Part shown: in pieces, positions 22,880 to 33,716 of the stretch
How positions within the stretch are numbered: position 1 is the stretch's first letter
Layout: the number at the start of each line of letters is the position of its first letter
Origin: Rhyacophila brunnea
Taxonomy: Eukaryota > Arthropoda > Insecta > Trichoptera > Rhyacophilidae
Assembly: GCA_022495005.1 (NCBI GenBank)
Contig: JAGYXB010001095.1
Coordinates: 1,426,001-1,490,000 of the forward strand
Direction of reading: 5' to 3'
DNA length: 64,000 nt
Translations under genes and position numbers: made by a program
The notes under the pieces: generated by a model
The model's database searches: none
What the model was told of the DNA's origin: nothing
The model's input: only the letters and a program-made list of their open reading frames with translations

Positions 22880-25205
22880 ATTACAACGAAATTAGCTAAT
22901 AAGTTTTTTACACATTAAAATGCTTTTAAAATTGCGCTATTTTTGGTTATCGGATTTTCTGTTATTTAGGTAAGTGATTTAATTACTAGCCAACGCCCGG
23001 ATCTGTCCAAATTTGAGTTATAACGGACATGCACTTGCTAATAATTTATTAAACTAATTCTTTTATTGAACGAATAATTCACAAGAATGATCGTTTATTA
23101 TAAGAAATAGTTTATGATTTATTACACTAATACGTTAACAGATTGATTTTATAAGCAAGCATACATTAATAACCTAATCACGAAATTAGAAATTAATTAA
23201 TTGCAATACATTGTTATTAACAACTTATACTATTACTGTAGATACATAAATTTATTACGAAAATTACATATCATGATATAAATGGAAGTAAAAATAGCGC
23301 TTCCAACCTTTATTGTAATAACTATTTTTCACCCACGCGGCATTCTTTCGTATAGTTTCTTTTTCTCACTGAGACCACTACGGCAAAACCCAATCGTATA
23401 ACTACTGATAATAAATTTATGAGTTAATAGGATATTTATCATTTGAGACCAACTTTCGATAAAATAGTAATCATACGTGACCAAACCATTCGACGAAATA
23501 CAATACCTTTTCAGTGCACGTATCTATATACAGAAGTATATTATTTTTATGTTACTTTTCGATACATAACTATAAAATTAATTAACCATATTTGAAAGTT
23601 TTCTTTACAAACTCGTTATAATTACGTTTTATTGCTTGAATACGTTCAATCCGAGTGATGACAACACATGTCATTGTGGCAATGTCGCTTCTCAAATCGT
23701 CAAACAAATAAATTGGTGATGTGCGAATTATACTCTGTGGAAAATTGGGGGAAAAGACCAAAACTAATTAAGAACATTCCATTTTATGATGTTGATATTT
23801 TTTTACTTAATGTTAAGTTTGTGATAGATCATTATTTCTTTATCTTTATCATAGTGATTTCCAACCTTTTTATAAAGGGGAACCCATGAAGCATTTTGTA
23901 AAATCTCTGAAAATTCTAGTCGAGAAGTGAAAATTAGAGTGTTGGATTGGATCTTTTTTTGAGTTGCTCCACTCCGAGACCTAGTACCTGCTCCGCTCCT
24001 TTTAATTGGTAAGTATTATAATATGTATCTACCTATATAAATGCTAAAAAATAAAAAAATAGGTAGTTTTGAAATTAAGTTTATTCGTCTTTTTTATTAA
24101 CTATTAATTAAATTAAACAAAATTCGACAGCAAATCGTCTTTCATTATCTGCCTTTTATGTCAAAAAAGTGAGTGAGTTTATCACTCGTCAGTGTTGCCG
24201 TATTTCAAATAATTCCAGTGTTGCAAAGTGTCGAACATAATATTTTTATTGGATTTTAGGACGAAAATCTAATAATAAAAAAAACATCCGGAGCAATGGA
24301 GCACTACAAATTTTCGGTGCTCTGGGTAAAATCCCATTGCTCTAACGCTGCTTAATGCTCTGGCGAAAATTACGATATTCACTGCCTCTTAAAAATTTTA
24401 AACACAATCCATAAAAGTTCATGAGACAGCGCGGAATCGACAAAATTATATCGGTCGCATGATTTGACTACTCGCATGGAAATTTTTATTTTATTTATTA
24501 ATTATCAGGTAGTGTTGTGGAAGAAGGCATATTTGGGGTATTTGCATTGATTAATTAATTAAAACGACGAACTTAGTTGGACGTTGGTGCAATTTAATAT
24601 TAGTAGGGCCATGTTAAACGTTATGTTTAAATATAAGTTGTAGCAAACGTTTGCGAGTTATCACGGAGCTCAAGGGTTCCGCAGTACCGGTTGGGAATCT
24701 TTGTTATATGCTGAATATACAAAATATTAATTGAAAGACCACAAAAACATTCATATTAGACAACATCCTAGCAAAAATGTTGCATCGAGTGAACTCGAAT
24801 TCACATCTTTCACTGTACGAATGAGTACTTTATTCAGGTATCGTCTATGATGCATGCGAATTATTACTATTTATAGGATCCGCTGTACGCTAAATGAGGG
24901 CACCATTATGCTAACATTTGACATATCGTTCAATATTTTTAATACTGTGATAAGCTTAGTTCTTAATTCAAATACATGACGATTTATGTTGGTATAGTTA
25001 TAATAACTATACTCTCTGAGGAGCTTTCAACAAACCTACTTTTAGCGGGTGTCCGGTATTAAAATTATCATTTCTAACGTATTTTTCCTAATATACTCGT
25101 AGTTTACTTTTTCAACATCAACTGAGAAATTTTAGTATTTTCTTACGGCATTTAGGTACCTACTTACTGGTTGTAATCGGATATACTTTGTTCATATCAC
25201 GTATT
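22880..25205. other. gene-free stretch
   Basis: No gene recognised. A phrase near 23060 (GAACGAATAATTCACAAGA) also occurs near 6135, just before copy 1 of the four-copy element. A segment around 24285-24365 (repeated GGAGCA, TGCTCTGG phrases) may be part of an old repeat. The plus frame 23668-23889 has no recognisable motif. Confidence 0.5.
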
Positions 25206-25210
25206 TTTGT

Positions 25211-25450
25211 ACGGTGGCCGCGCGGCATAAGCGTTTGACTATAAAGCCGTGGGTCCCAGGTTCGAATCCTGGGTCTGGCAAGTACACATATTGTTTTTCA
25301 ATTTGTGTGTGTCAGGGTATGGACCTAATATGTTGAACAAGTGGCTGACATCCATTTCTCGTAAAAAAAAAACAAAATCTGTCAATACAAACCTGCACTC
25401 TGTGGAGGCCCATATGATCCTATCAGGTTCGGACATGGTCGAAAAAAAAA
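25211..25450 (+). mobile_element. tRNA-derived SINE (SINE1), copy 1
   Basis: The head carries GTGGCCGCGCGGCATAAGC (box A region, Ser/Leu-like) and, after about 30 bases, a perfect box B GGTTCGAATCC within CCAGGTTCGAATCCTGG. The two form an internal RNA polymerase III promoter. The body has landmarks AAGTACACATATTGTTTTTC, CTCTGTGGAGGCCCATATG and GGACATGGTCG, then an A-run at 25442-25450. Three more copies occur in this window, all on the plus strand. It abuts a LINE fragment beginning at about 25470. Confidence 0.88.
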
Positions 25451-25469
25451 ATTTATGACATGTTCAGCA

Positions 25470-25925
25470 CTTAGTATGGTACGTTGTTATGTTCTCTCAA
25501 TTCTTTTCTATGGTATGAAAGTATGGACGCTAAACCAAGAGATGTCACGGAGACTTAAAACTTTCGAGATGTGGCTGTATCGACGCATACTCAAAATTCC
25601 TTGGACTGACCGGGTGACAAATGTTGAAGCTCTCAATCGAATGGGGAAGGACCGAGTAGTTCTACGTAGTATCAAAACGAGGAAACTACAGTACCTCGGC
25701 CACATTATGATACGACAAAAATACGGCATTCCCCAACTTGTCATTCAAGGAAAGATCAATGGGAAGCGTAGCAGAGGACGACGCCGCATTTCGTGGTTTA
25801 AGAAACTCCGTGATCGGTACGAGTGCAGCTCTACTGAACTGTTTCGGTTAGCAGACGACAAAGATAATATCGCCTTGATGGTGGCCGACACCCGCTAGGG
25901 GATGGCACAATAAAAAGAAGAAGAA
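25470..25925 (+). pseudogene. LINE ORF2 C-terminal fragment, GKI-G type
   Basis: An open frame of about 140 codons ends at TAG 25896-25898. It reads VRCYVLSILFYGMKVWTL, FEMWLYRRILKIPWTDRVTN, LQYLGHIM, then GKINGKRSRGRRRISWFKKL. This is the complete C-terminal block of a widespread insect LINE (endonuclease/RT polyprotein), downstream of the RT domain. An AAGAAGAAGAA tail follows at about 25912-25925. The frame is intact within the fragment but 5' truncated, and the missing RT and endonuclease make it inactive. Decayed relatives lie at 57372-57725 and 40941-41510. Confidence 0.9.
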
Positions 25926-25929
25926 ATTA

Positions 25930-26420
25930 ATACAAATTTAAATTATTTAGAATTACAAAAATCTTCATGGGCCGGACATTGGTTTGAATGATTTTCATTC
26001 TTCATTTTAGCTGCTTCATTATTAATATAATAATATACTTATATCAAATAGAGCGGGTTAGTAAAAATATATCCAATTAAATGATAGTTCATAGATAGGA
26101 TTAATTGACAGTTAATTTACTGGGTAAAATTTGCATAAACAAATAAACGCATATGTAGTTCGGTATAATTACTTAGGCACAGAGAATAATTAGTGCTACT
26201 GTAATGTATTCTTAATGTATGTATAGGCGCTTTGAATTGACTTTCAATCAATCACATTTGTGATTTCTATTCGTGCAAAAACTCATTTGCATATTAAAAC
26301 GACGTCTATTTGAACAACTCTGCGTAATACGGTATATTCAAAGGTTTGCATTGAAGACTACATAAATGAATTTGAATCTAATTTAATGTGAACTGTTTAA
26401 ACCGCAAGACCTACGTATAA
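25930..26420. other. gene-free stretch
   Basis: AT-rich DNA with nothing recognised. Confidence 0.5.
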
Positions 26421-26422
26421 AT

Positions 26423-26629
26423 AATATATATGGTACTGTTCGGTTATCAGGAATACAGCGGAAAACACATTGTGAAAATATCCGAAAAACTGGATTAGTT
26501 GTTAGATTAACCTAACCTAACCTAACCTAACCTAGACTAACCCAAACTAACAAATAATCCAGTATATCGGGTATTTTCAAAATGTGTTTTCCGCTGTATT
26601 CCTGATAACCGAACAGTACCATATATATT
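26423..26629. mobile_element. foldback element with (TTAGG)n loop, second family
   Basis: The outer arms ATGGTACTGTTCGGTTATCA and GGAATACAGCGGAAAACACA are repeated as exact complements at the right end. Looser inner arms follow (CTGGATTAGTTGTTAG versus CTAACAAATAATCCAG). The centre contains CCTAA repeats at 26508-26534. The arm sequence differs from the 7839/35621 family although the core is the same telomere-type repeat. Flanking TATATA prevents a confident target-site call. A half-copy lies at 44940-45060. Confidence 0.85.
26508..26534 (-). repeat. interstitial TTAGG repeat
   Basis: About five CCTAA units on the plus strand (TTAGG on the minus strand), forming the loop of the foldback element. 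Confidence 0.85.
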
Positions 26630-26815
26630 TACTTAGGTTCTGATGCATAAAATATATTATCAAATGGCGATTAATCAATTACGTGCTTACCGCGATCAAA
26701 ATTATTGCCATATTTATAAATTATTAAAATACTTTTAAATTAATAATATAAATTAAATTGAAACAGTAGCTAACGTAAGCATTAAATGATTCAATTCACC
26801 TTTATTAGTGTCTAA

Positions 26816-27093
26816 TTAAGACGATACATCAGTGAAACGGCAAATAATTTTCAACTATAGGCGCGACAAAATTTTGGACTTGCTGGCATTCGGAGAGCGA
26901 ACGTCGAGCTGTGAACACGTCAATTTGTTCCGTTAAATTGTGTTACTAATAGGACATTAAATGGACGCATGTTGGATTTGTATGACAAATTATATTTCGT
27001 TCGGCATGCGTCATTTGCACCCGCGACCCGCAATCCGCGCATCGCCTAGCCACGATCTTTTTAGACCATGCCTCAACTGAGGTATAGCCTTAA
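26816..27093 (-). mobile_element. TTAA-flanked MITE, copy B
   Basis: The clearest copy for the ends: TTAA lies at both borders (26816-26819 and 27090-27093). Inside, GACGATACATCAGTGAAACG on one side faces GGCTATACCTCAGTTGAGGC on the other in inverted orientation. It is inverted relative to copies A and C and lacks about 75 internal bases that they share. Confidence 0.8.
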
Positions 27094-27099
27094 ATAAAT

Positions 27100-28370
27100 G
27101 CACAAATCACGTACCTACATACTTATACCAATATTCCTTGTGTTCGGGCATTACGTCTAAATTTCAATCGTTTCAATAATACAATAAGACATGTTTAAAA
27201 CTGATATTCTTTCATCTTTGCGTAGGAAATCTATACCTGAAACAATTCTACAATAATATTTCATTTTGTAAAAAAAATATATTTATTTGTAATATGTTTA
27301 TAATATTATTATTATCTTATGCATATGGCTATAATATAACACAGTGATAATTTATTATATAGGTTTTAAAAAATTAACTACTAAGTATATAAAATGCGTG
27401 CATCATAATTAATATCGAACATTTAATGATCAATAACCATTATTTCGTATACCTAAGTAGAATCCAACCTTATCTTACATCTACATGGTGGCGGTATATT
27501 TTAATGTGTATGTTTTAACATATTATTACAAGTAAACTGTTTATTATAATAATATTATAATTTCTCTACTTTTAGGCGTGTTCTAACAAATGGCAAACAA
27601 ACGCTCCCCCACCACTTTCTTACGAAACTTTCAAACACATCAGTGTTTGGTTAAGCATAAAGAGGACTATTGAAGGTATTAATATTAAATAATAACTTTA
27701 TAATAATGTGGAGTTGGCAAGACATGATAATTATTCATAATCGAATTAATAAATTATTATATATTTGATTGTAATTAGAGGTAGTTTTATTAGCGTTTAC
27801 TTTCTATTTTAATGGGTTGGATATGTAATTCTAATTATAAATATATTATTTAAATTGGTGTAGTGAAACCTAGCGGCTATAAACGATTGTTTATTGTCAT
27901 TACTTGGCGGTTCGGTATAATGTAAGTAAAAATGACCGTATGTAGTAACATAATATCATAAAATAAGTATTACTGTAATTAACGAATGGAAATTAATATT
28001 ATGCAATGTGTTAATTTCCTTACTAGAAAACAAAGCTGTTAAAAGGTCAGACTTCTTTTTAGATTTGATTAGTTGTGTAGCTGTAGTATAATAGCGATCA
28101 AATATCTATTGTTTAATGTATCAAATTATTCTGCAATAATATATTCCCAGCGAATTAATTTCCAGCAAACAACTCTCAGCTAGATCAGCAAGTTGATTGG
28201 CGATATTAGATACGGTATATTATTACATCATATCACAGCACATTATATCATTACGGTGTATTACCCGAATAATCATTTTTCATGGTATCATATTTTCTTA
28301 CGACTGTAATAATAAATAATATTTCACAAACTACTCGATTTAAAACGCTGACTCTATAATTAGTCCAATA
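27100..28370. other. gene-free stretch
   Basis: Very AT-rich DNA without a recognisable gene, RNA or element. Confidence 0.5.
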
Positions 28371-28375
28371 TGATT

Positions 28376-28549
28376 ATGTACCAGAATTTAATGTTAATGT
28401 ATTACTACTCAGTAGATTATATTATATTATAATATAATCTACTGAGATAGTTACGAGCTAGGTACTTGGATTCGAGTGACATTTAGATAAATTATTCTTC
28501 GTTATTTATACAATTAAAAGTAATACATTAACATTAAATTCTGGTACAT
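28376..28549. repeat. nested perfect inverted repeats
   Basis: Outer arms of 30 bases (ATGTACCAGAATTTAATGTT and onward to 28405; complement 28520-28549) match perfectly. Between them lies a separate perfect 39-base palindrome, 28408-28446, beginning CTCAGTAGATTAT. No coding capacity and no flanking duplication are evident. It may be a small foldback element. Confidence 0.85.
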
Positions 28550-28559
28550 ATGTACTATC

Positions 28560-29235
28560 ATTGTTTACTATTGTACTGATACGCTGCTAATAAATCTCAC
28601 CCTGCTACATCGTAGACTTCATTATCATCATCCTCAACCCACACATCAAACACCACAGTAGTGACCCAACAGTTGTATATTTTTTTATGAAGTCAGTATT
28701 AAATCTGGTGGCAACTGGCAAATATATAGAGCGTAATATAGAATCAATGATAGATGTCTGGTTGGATCTTTTCCCATCTACCGTAAATCCCCAGATATTG
28801 TCGCAAGTCAGGGCCAGACCAGTAGTTACGGTTCATCAGTCGAACGTGATTAAGATAAGACCAGTTATCTCAAGTTACGTCAAGACAACAGGTACGTGTA
28901 AGCTTGTTACAGCTAAACCACCGTTTAATGATTAATTCGATTATACATACTGATTCAGAAGTTATTCGTGGACCACGGCCGGGTCAGCTTGATATAAAGT
29001 GACCATCGTCCAAGCGATACTTCTGAATACCTGGCAAGCCGTGATACCGCCTCTTGTCATTCATTAACCTCATTTATTAAAACTGTACCGTCAAATTCCG
29101 TGCACCGGGAAACCAAACAAACAATACCACGCAACCAGACCATGGAGCCCGCCTCAACAGCAATAAGGTTAGTGCCTAGCACCCTAATATAACCCCTTCC
29201 CCCAGCAACCATGACAATCATTCCATCACAAAATT
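28560..29235 (+). other. less AT-rich block, possible LTR-retrotransposon remnant
   Basis: Composition differs from the neighbours, and an 82-codon open frame (28687-28935) has no recognisable domain. CTGCTAATAAATCTCACC (an AATAAA signal) is followed about 70 bases on by CAGTAGTGACCCAACAG. This is loosely reminiscent of an LTR end and leader, but no primer binding site or gag/pol motif can be shown. It could equally be an exon or regulatory DNA. Confidence 0.2.
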
Positions 29236-29239
29236 ACAG

Positions 29240-31375
29240 TCCATTATGAAAAGCGCAACCAAATATCCATATTAGAAACATTTACAGGAAGTAAGAAAAC
29301 GCATGTAATATTTTATATTTTCGGTTCAAGGTATGGTTCTGCATTATTCTCTAATGCTCCCTGTCACGTTAGTTTTTGATAAGATGTTTTCGCCTTTTGA
29401 ATAATGTACAAAAACCGATACTACGTCGAAGTACGGCCAACATTTCCCAGCCATTGACCACACAACACGAATGCATGGGCCATTATCAAGAGGGAGCATT
29501 AGACATGAGAACCTCTAAATGGAAATCATTATGCGTCAATTGAATATTTGAGTCACTAGATTTATGTTTTGAATCGTAGAAATTTTTGCTGCATTTGGTA
29601 CAATCATACTAGTAATAATGTCTTTAATCGTAGATGCTTGAACTTTACAGCAACTTGAAAACATCTTGAGATACATTTCTAAATTGGTCACGGTGCACCG
29701 ATAAACTTCGTTAGAGAGAAGGCTTTAGAAAAATAACCTACTTGTTACATTGTCCTAAAGACATTTCATTGTGAAGGAATATTGATGGGAAAAGGAAAAA
29801 ACAAACTTGTAATTCGCGACAGGACAGAACTCAAAGATTTCTCACGAAACGGCCCGAAATTAGACAAAAGAAGCCACAGAGAACAAGGAAGTGAGCAATA
29901 ATATGAACGGGCAGAGTGTAACAAAAAGTGAAAAGTGGAAACAGTCGTAAATTGGAAACCTCGTTCCGCAGCGGCCCTATGGCCAGCGAGAGAATTCCAA
30001 GACTTGTTTCTAAGTGTTGTTTTTGAGAAGCCAAGAATGTTTTTATCGCATTCGAGGCAATGTATCAAGATACTTTTGTCGTTGTCTAACTGTGAATGCT
30101 TTCCACGTTTGACGTTTCGCTGTTTTGTACATTTTCCATAACATCGCGCCGTGAATAAGCGACAAATAATATTTCCCCATAAAGTTTGAAAGGACATTCG
30201 TTTTTACGTTGTAAATAATGGGCTTTCTTTTTTTTCCTTGCGTAAAATTTTATTATTCTATTTCGTAAAAAGAAACTCAAGGAGACATCGATTTTGTGAA
30301 AAAAATATATAATGAAATTTGTAGAAGATATGTAGGTACTTACGCAGTAGGACAAGTATGTATACTACTGTAGTTGATGTACCTATTTCGATTTGATAAC
30401 TTTCGAGGCAGTCAGGGTAACTATATACATATAGATAATATTAATTAATACTCATGTTACACTCACCAAACTTTGATTACGAAGAAGTTTTTGTTACTGT
30501 ATATATATTATGTAGATCGTATCACCAATTAATCATATGTACCTATATAAAATAACACATACTGACTGTTTGAAAATGATTAAAATACGATATGTTTATA
30601 CGGCTTAATGACTTATAAACATAAAAAAGATGATCTATCGATTTGTATTCTTTCATTTTTTGAGTTTCTTGCACTCCCTACAGCCTTCGCTTTCTAGCGC
30701 CTCCCTTATATCTCTTAGTGCTACCTATCAGCCACTAAAATGATTACCCTTCCGAGATTAAATTGAAACCGACTTCTGATCGTATTATCGGTTAGAATAA
30801 ATTTAATATTGTAATAATCAAGATTTACTAGTAGGTATGTATGTATTTGTTCAAATTTGATTAGATGCAATAATGTAATAGACTATCTGATGACACAAAA
30901 TGTTCTGCCAGTTAGCCATTCTCAGTAGGATATACGGCTTCATATTAGACAATACAGTTTACAAGGAAAAACTGGAAGTCGTCATGATTAGAGATTGTCG
31001 TCACTTTCAGACACTGACTGGCACACTTCATGCCAACTGCATTTTTACAATTACATTATTATTAATTATTGTGTACACCACATCTTTTTTAGATAAATAC
31101 TTTTTACTTTCAAGTTGTCGATATTAAACTCGACTCTTTCCATATATAACACAGCCTATTAAAACGATCAATACATCATCAAAATATGTTGTTAATCTGA
31201 TTGCAAAGCTTACAGATTGTGTTATATTATTCTGTCAACATAAAATTATGAGGGTTGATACTGTTTTATTTCAATCCCTTCAAATATAATACCAAGAATA
31301 TTATATTTATGTCAACTAAAAAATAATATATAATATATTAATAAATGACAATGATTTTTATATAATATATAGATG
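29240..31375. other. gene-free stretch with an unassigned GC-richer patch
   Basis: The patch at about 29815-30175 is less AT-rich and has several overlapping frames on both strands, the longest minus 29766-30197 (143 codons). Its translation has no recognisable motif, and the multi-strand openness argues for chance. The rest is AT-rich with nothing recognised. Confidence 0.4.
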
Positions 31376-31380
31376 AATTA

Positions 31381-31437
31381 GTAGCGTTGTGGGAAGCTTG
31401 TGTTGAGTAAACTCAATGCGCCACGTCCCACAACTAC
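31381..31437. repeat. imperfect hairpin
   Basis: GTAGCGTTGTGGGA pairs with TCCCACAACTAC with one bulge, and an inner TTGAGT/ACTCAA stem caps it, over 57 bases. It is compact enough to fold as RNA, but no evidence of transcription exists in the sequence. Confidence 0.6.
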
Positions 31438-31707
31438 TCACCCTCATCAGTCGACAAAATCGCTCCAATAAACGGACAAGTCAGTGGAGCCTCGGGCAAG
31501 TGGAAAACCGAAAATAAAAACCTTTCAGACATTTCCTTTTTAAGCGCTGAATACCTTTCCTGCAAGACTTGAAGTTTTCAGACAGTTAACGTATTAGGAA
31601 GATTAGACTCTGATGTATCAGTTACATTAAGAAAGCTCCGAAAGAAGGATATTTATGATAAATTTGTTAAAACGAACTTAAATGGATTCATACAAATAAA
31701 GTAACAA

Positions 31708-31757
31708 TTATATCTTAATGTTAAGCTATTTCCGAATAGCTTAACATTAAGATATAA
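31708..31757. repeat. perfect 23-bp-arm hairpin
   Basis: TTATATCTTAATGTTAAGC followed by TATT, the 4-base spacer TCCG, and the exact complement of the arm. No target duplication is visible. Confidence 0.9.
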
Positions 31758-32047
31758 ATTTCATCATTGCCCAAAGTGGGACAAAATTAGTATGGTCATA
31801 TACACACGGAAACGTGAAGAAGGCTTATTATTTTATCCGGATCAATTGTTAACCATTAGTTAAATACTAATCTGCACAATATAATTATGATGGTAAGACA
31901 GAGTAATCAAATAGTATGTTAAATTAAAACATGTGACATATCTTCGGTGAAAATAGTGTTAATATGGTGACAATACAATCTATTCAAATTTAAGGGAGGT
32001 ACAATGCTCCAAACATAGTATGTTCATAGAAAAACTAGCTTTTTTGT

Positions 32048-32405
32048 AAAGGCTTCGGTTGAGGCATGGTCTAGAAAGATCGTGGCTAGGCGATGCTCGG
32101 ATTGTGCAAATGACGCGTGCCGAACGAAACGGAACGATAATTTCTCATATAAATCCAACATGTGTCCATTTAAAGTTCTGTTTATTGTTCTATTAGTAAC
32201 AATAATAATATATTCATTGGCATGTTTTCTTTTTCAAGTAAATGGGTAACGTTTTTTAGTCATTTTTACACGATTTAAGAATTAATACCCCCGTCGCCAT
32301 CACGAAACAAATTGACGTTTTCACAGCTCGACTTTCGCTATCTGATTGCCAGCGAGGCCAAAATTTCGTCGCACCTATTGCCGTTTCACTGAAGTACCGT
32401 CTTAA
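32048..32405 (+). mobile_element. TTAA-flanked MITE, copy C
   Basis: Same orientation and content as copy A (GATCGTGGCTAGGCGATG, ACGATTTAAGAATTAATACC, ACAGCTCGACTTTCGCTATC). The right end abuts TTAA (32402-32405). The left end is damaged: the GGCTATACCTCAG end is reduced to GGCT and TCGGTTGAGG. An extra segment near 32210-32245 distinguishes it. Confidence 0.75.
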
Positions 32406-32499
32406 TGATACGTTCGATTTAAAGCCTTTACCAATACATTCTTTATGATGACATTTATGATAAATTCCAAATATATTATAAATTATTGTTGTCCACCGA

Positions 32500-33465
32500 C
32501 ATAACCACTATCCGCCGGCTCCCACCTATACTTCCTATGGCGAAACGGTCGATAGGCGTGCAGCAGGGTCAAACGCATAGACTATAGATACATATAGACG
32601 CCATCCGTTGCATTGCTAAATGAAGCTACGTGCCGCGCGTTTGGTTTGTGGGCGAGCGAACGCATTCGCCTACAAATGTTCGAGACCATAGACCATTTCG
32701 CTAGTGCTCGCCCAAAGTGCTCGCACTAGACGCTCAGAATTAAAATATAATTTTCTATTTTTTTACGTTATATAGTATTTTTAAGCGGTCAAAATGCAAC
32801 CAATTAGGTAAAGATATCCATAATTTAGGTTATTTTAAAGAAACACTAGGTCACTGATATTAAAATAAATAATAATATACAAATAAATTGTCACGAACAT
32901 GTATCAACTTACCTATGAAACGTAATACCATCTTCTTGCTTATCAGTACGGCTACCATATTTTAATACAACACGCAGAACCACCTTTCCTATTTAATTAA
33001 CTAAACATATTTACCACTGACTTTATGTTGAACACAAAAAATAGCAAATTTAGCAACACGAACTCGCAGATTATCGATGCTGCGTGAAGCGATTCAGCAC
33101 GATTTGCCGGCGATAGTTTTGGAAACTAACTAAAAATAGGTAGACCTTTTATCTTACTCTAGCGCGTGTCGCAGAGATTATAAGGGTGCCGAATACTTTC
33201 TAACTCGCACTCATGCATCGTTTTTGTTCAGGCCTCGGTCAAACGCAACGACTGGTGGTTTTCTCGGCGGACGTCTTATATTTTATTTACTCACTTATTT
33301 CACCCTGTCACGCCCCAGTGTTGGGGTATACGACAATCATAGGTTAAGTCGCGCCACTTTAAGCGTATTCCGCCATGTGAGACCTGCAGTGCGTAGATCG
33401 CTTTTATATCACCGCTGCAGGTTGAGGGAGGGTCGGCCATGGCGACGATATATTTATTCTTAATT
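32500..33465. other. GC-elevated stretch, unassigned
   Basis: Two patches of higher GC (about 32510-32740 and 33200-33450) are separated by AT-rich DNA. The first contains self-complementary phrases such as CTAGTGCTCGCCC...GCTCGCACTAG. The second carries an 80-codon plus frame (33224-33463) with no recognisable domain. They could be old transposon pieces or regulatory DNA. Confidence 0.3.
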
Positions 33466-33518
33466 AATGTAATGAGCAAATAAACGCCCTTGTCTAAATA
33501 TCACAATGACGTATTTAT

Positions 33519-33704
33519 AATTTTTTTTTTAGAATTATTAATAACCATTGCTTTTTCGTACAGAGTGGTTGTTAGTAATTTTGAACAATCACAAACACCC
33601 AGACGTTGAAAAAAAGACATAAATAGTGTGTCCTCACCGGGAATCGAACTCAGAACTCTCGGGTGGAAGACCAGCGCCTTATTCATTACACCACGAGAGC
33701 CGCC
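33519..33704 (-). mobile_element. tRNA-derived SINE (SINE2), copy 1
   Basis: On the minus strand the head reads GGCGGCTCTCGTGGTGTAAT (box A region). Then box B GAGTTCGATTCCC and a short body follow, and the element ends TTAATAATTCT plus an A-run. It is flanked by a perfect 12-bp target duplication TGACGTATTTAT (33507-33518 and 33705-33716), which fixes both ends. A 190-bp sister lies at 59959-60148. The structure is a pol III-transcribed retroposon that depends on a LINE enzyme for movement. Confidence 0.93.
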
Positions 33705-33716
33705 TGACGTATTTAT

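Noticed and set aside
23940..24365. Possible DNA transposon with GGAGCA-type ends
   Set aside because: No matching inverted end or target duplication could be found.
25239..25436. Open frames inside SINE1 on both strands
   Set aside because: They lie in a noncoding tRNA-derived SINE and are not conserved in the other copies.
29766..30197. 143-codon minus-strand open frame
   Set aside because: No recognisable motif, and several other open frames overlap it on both strands in the same less AT-rich patch. This is expected by chance from composition.
33224..33463. 80-codon Arg-rich plus frame
   Set aside because: Arginine richness follows from GC-rich DNA. No conserved motif and no splice or start context that I can defend.
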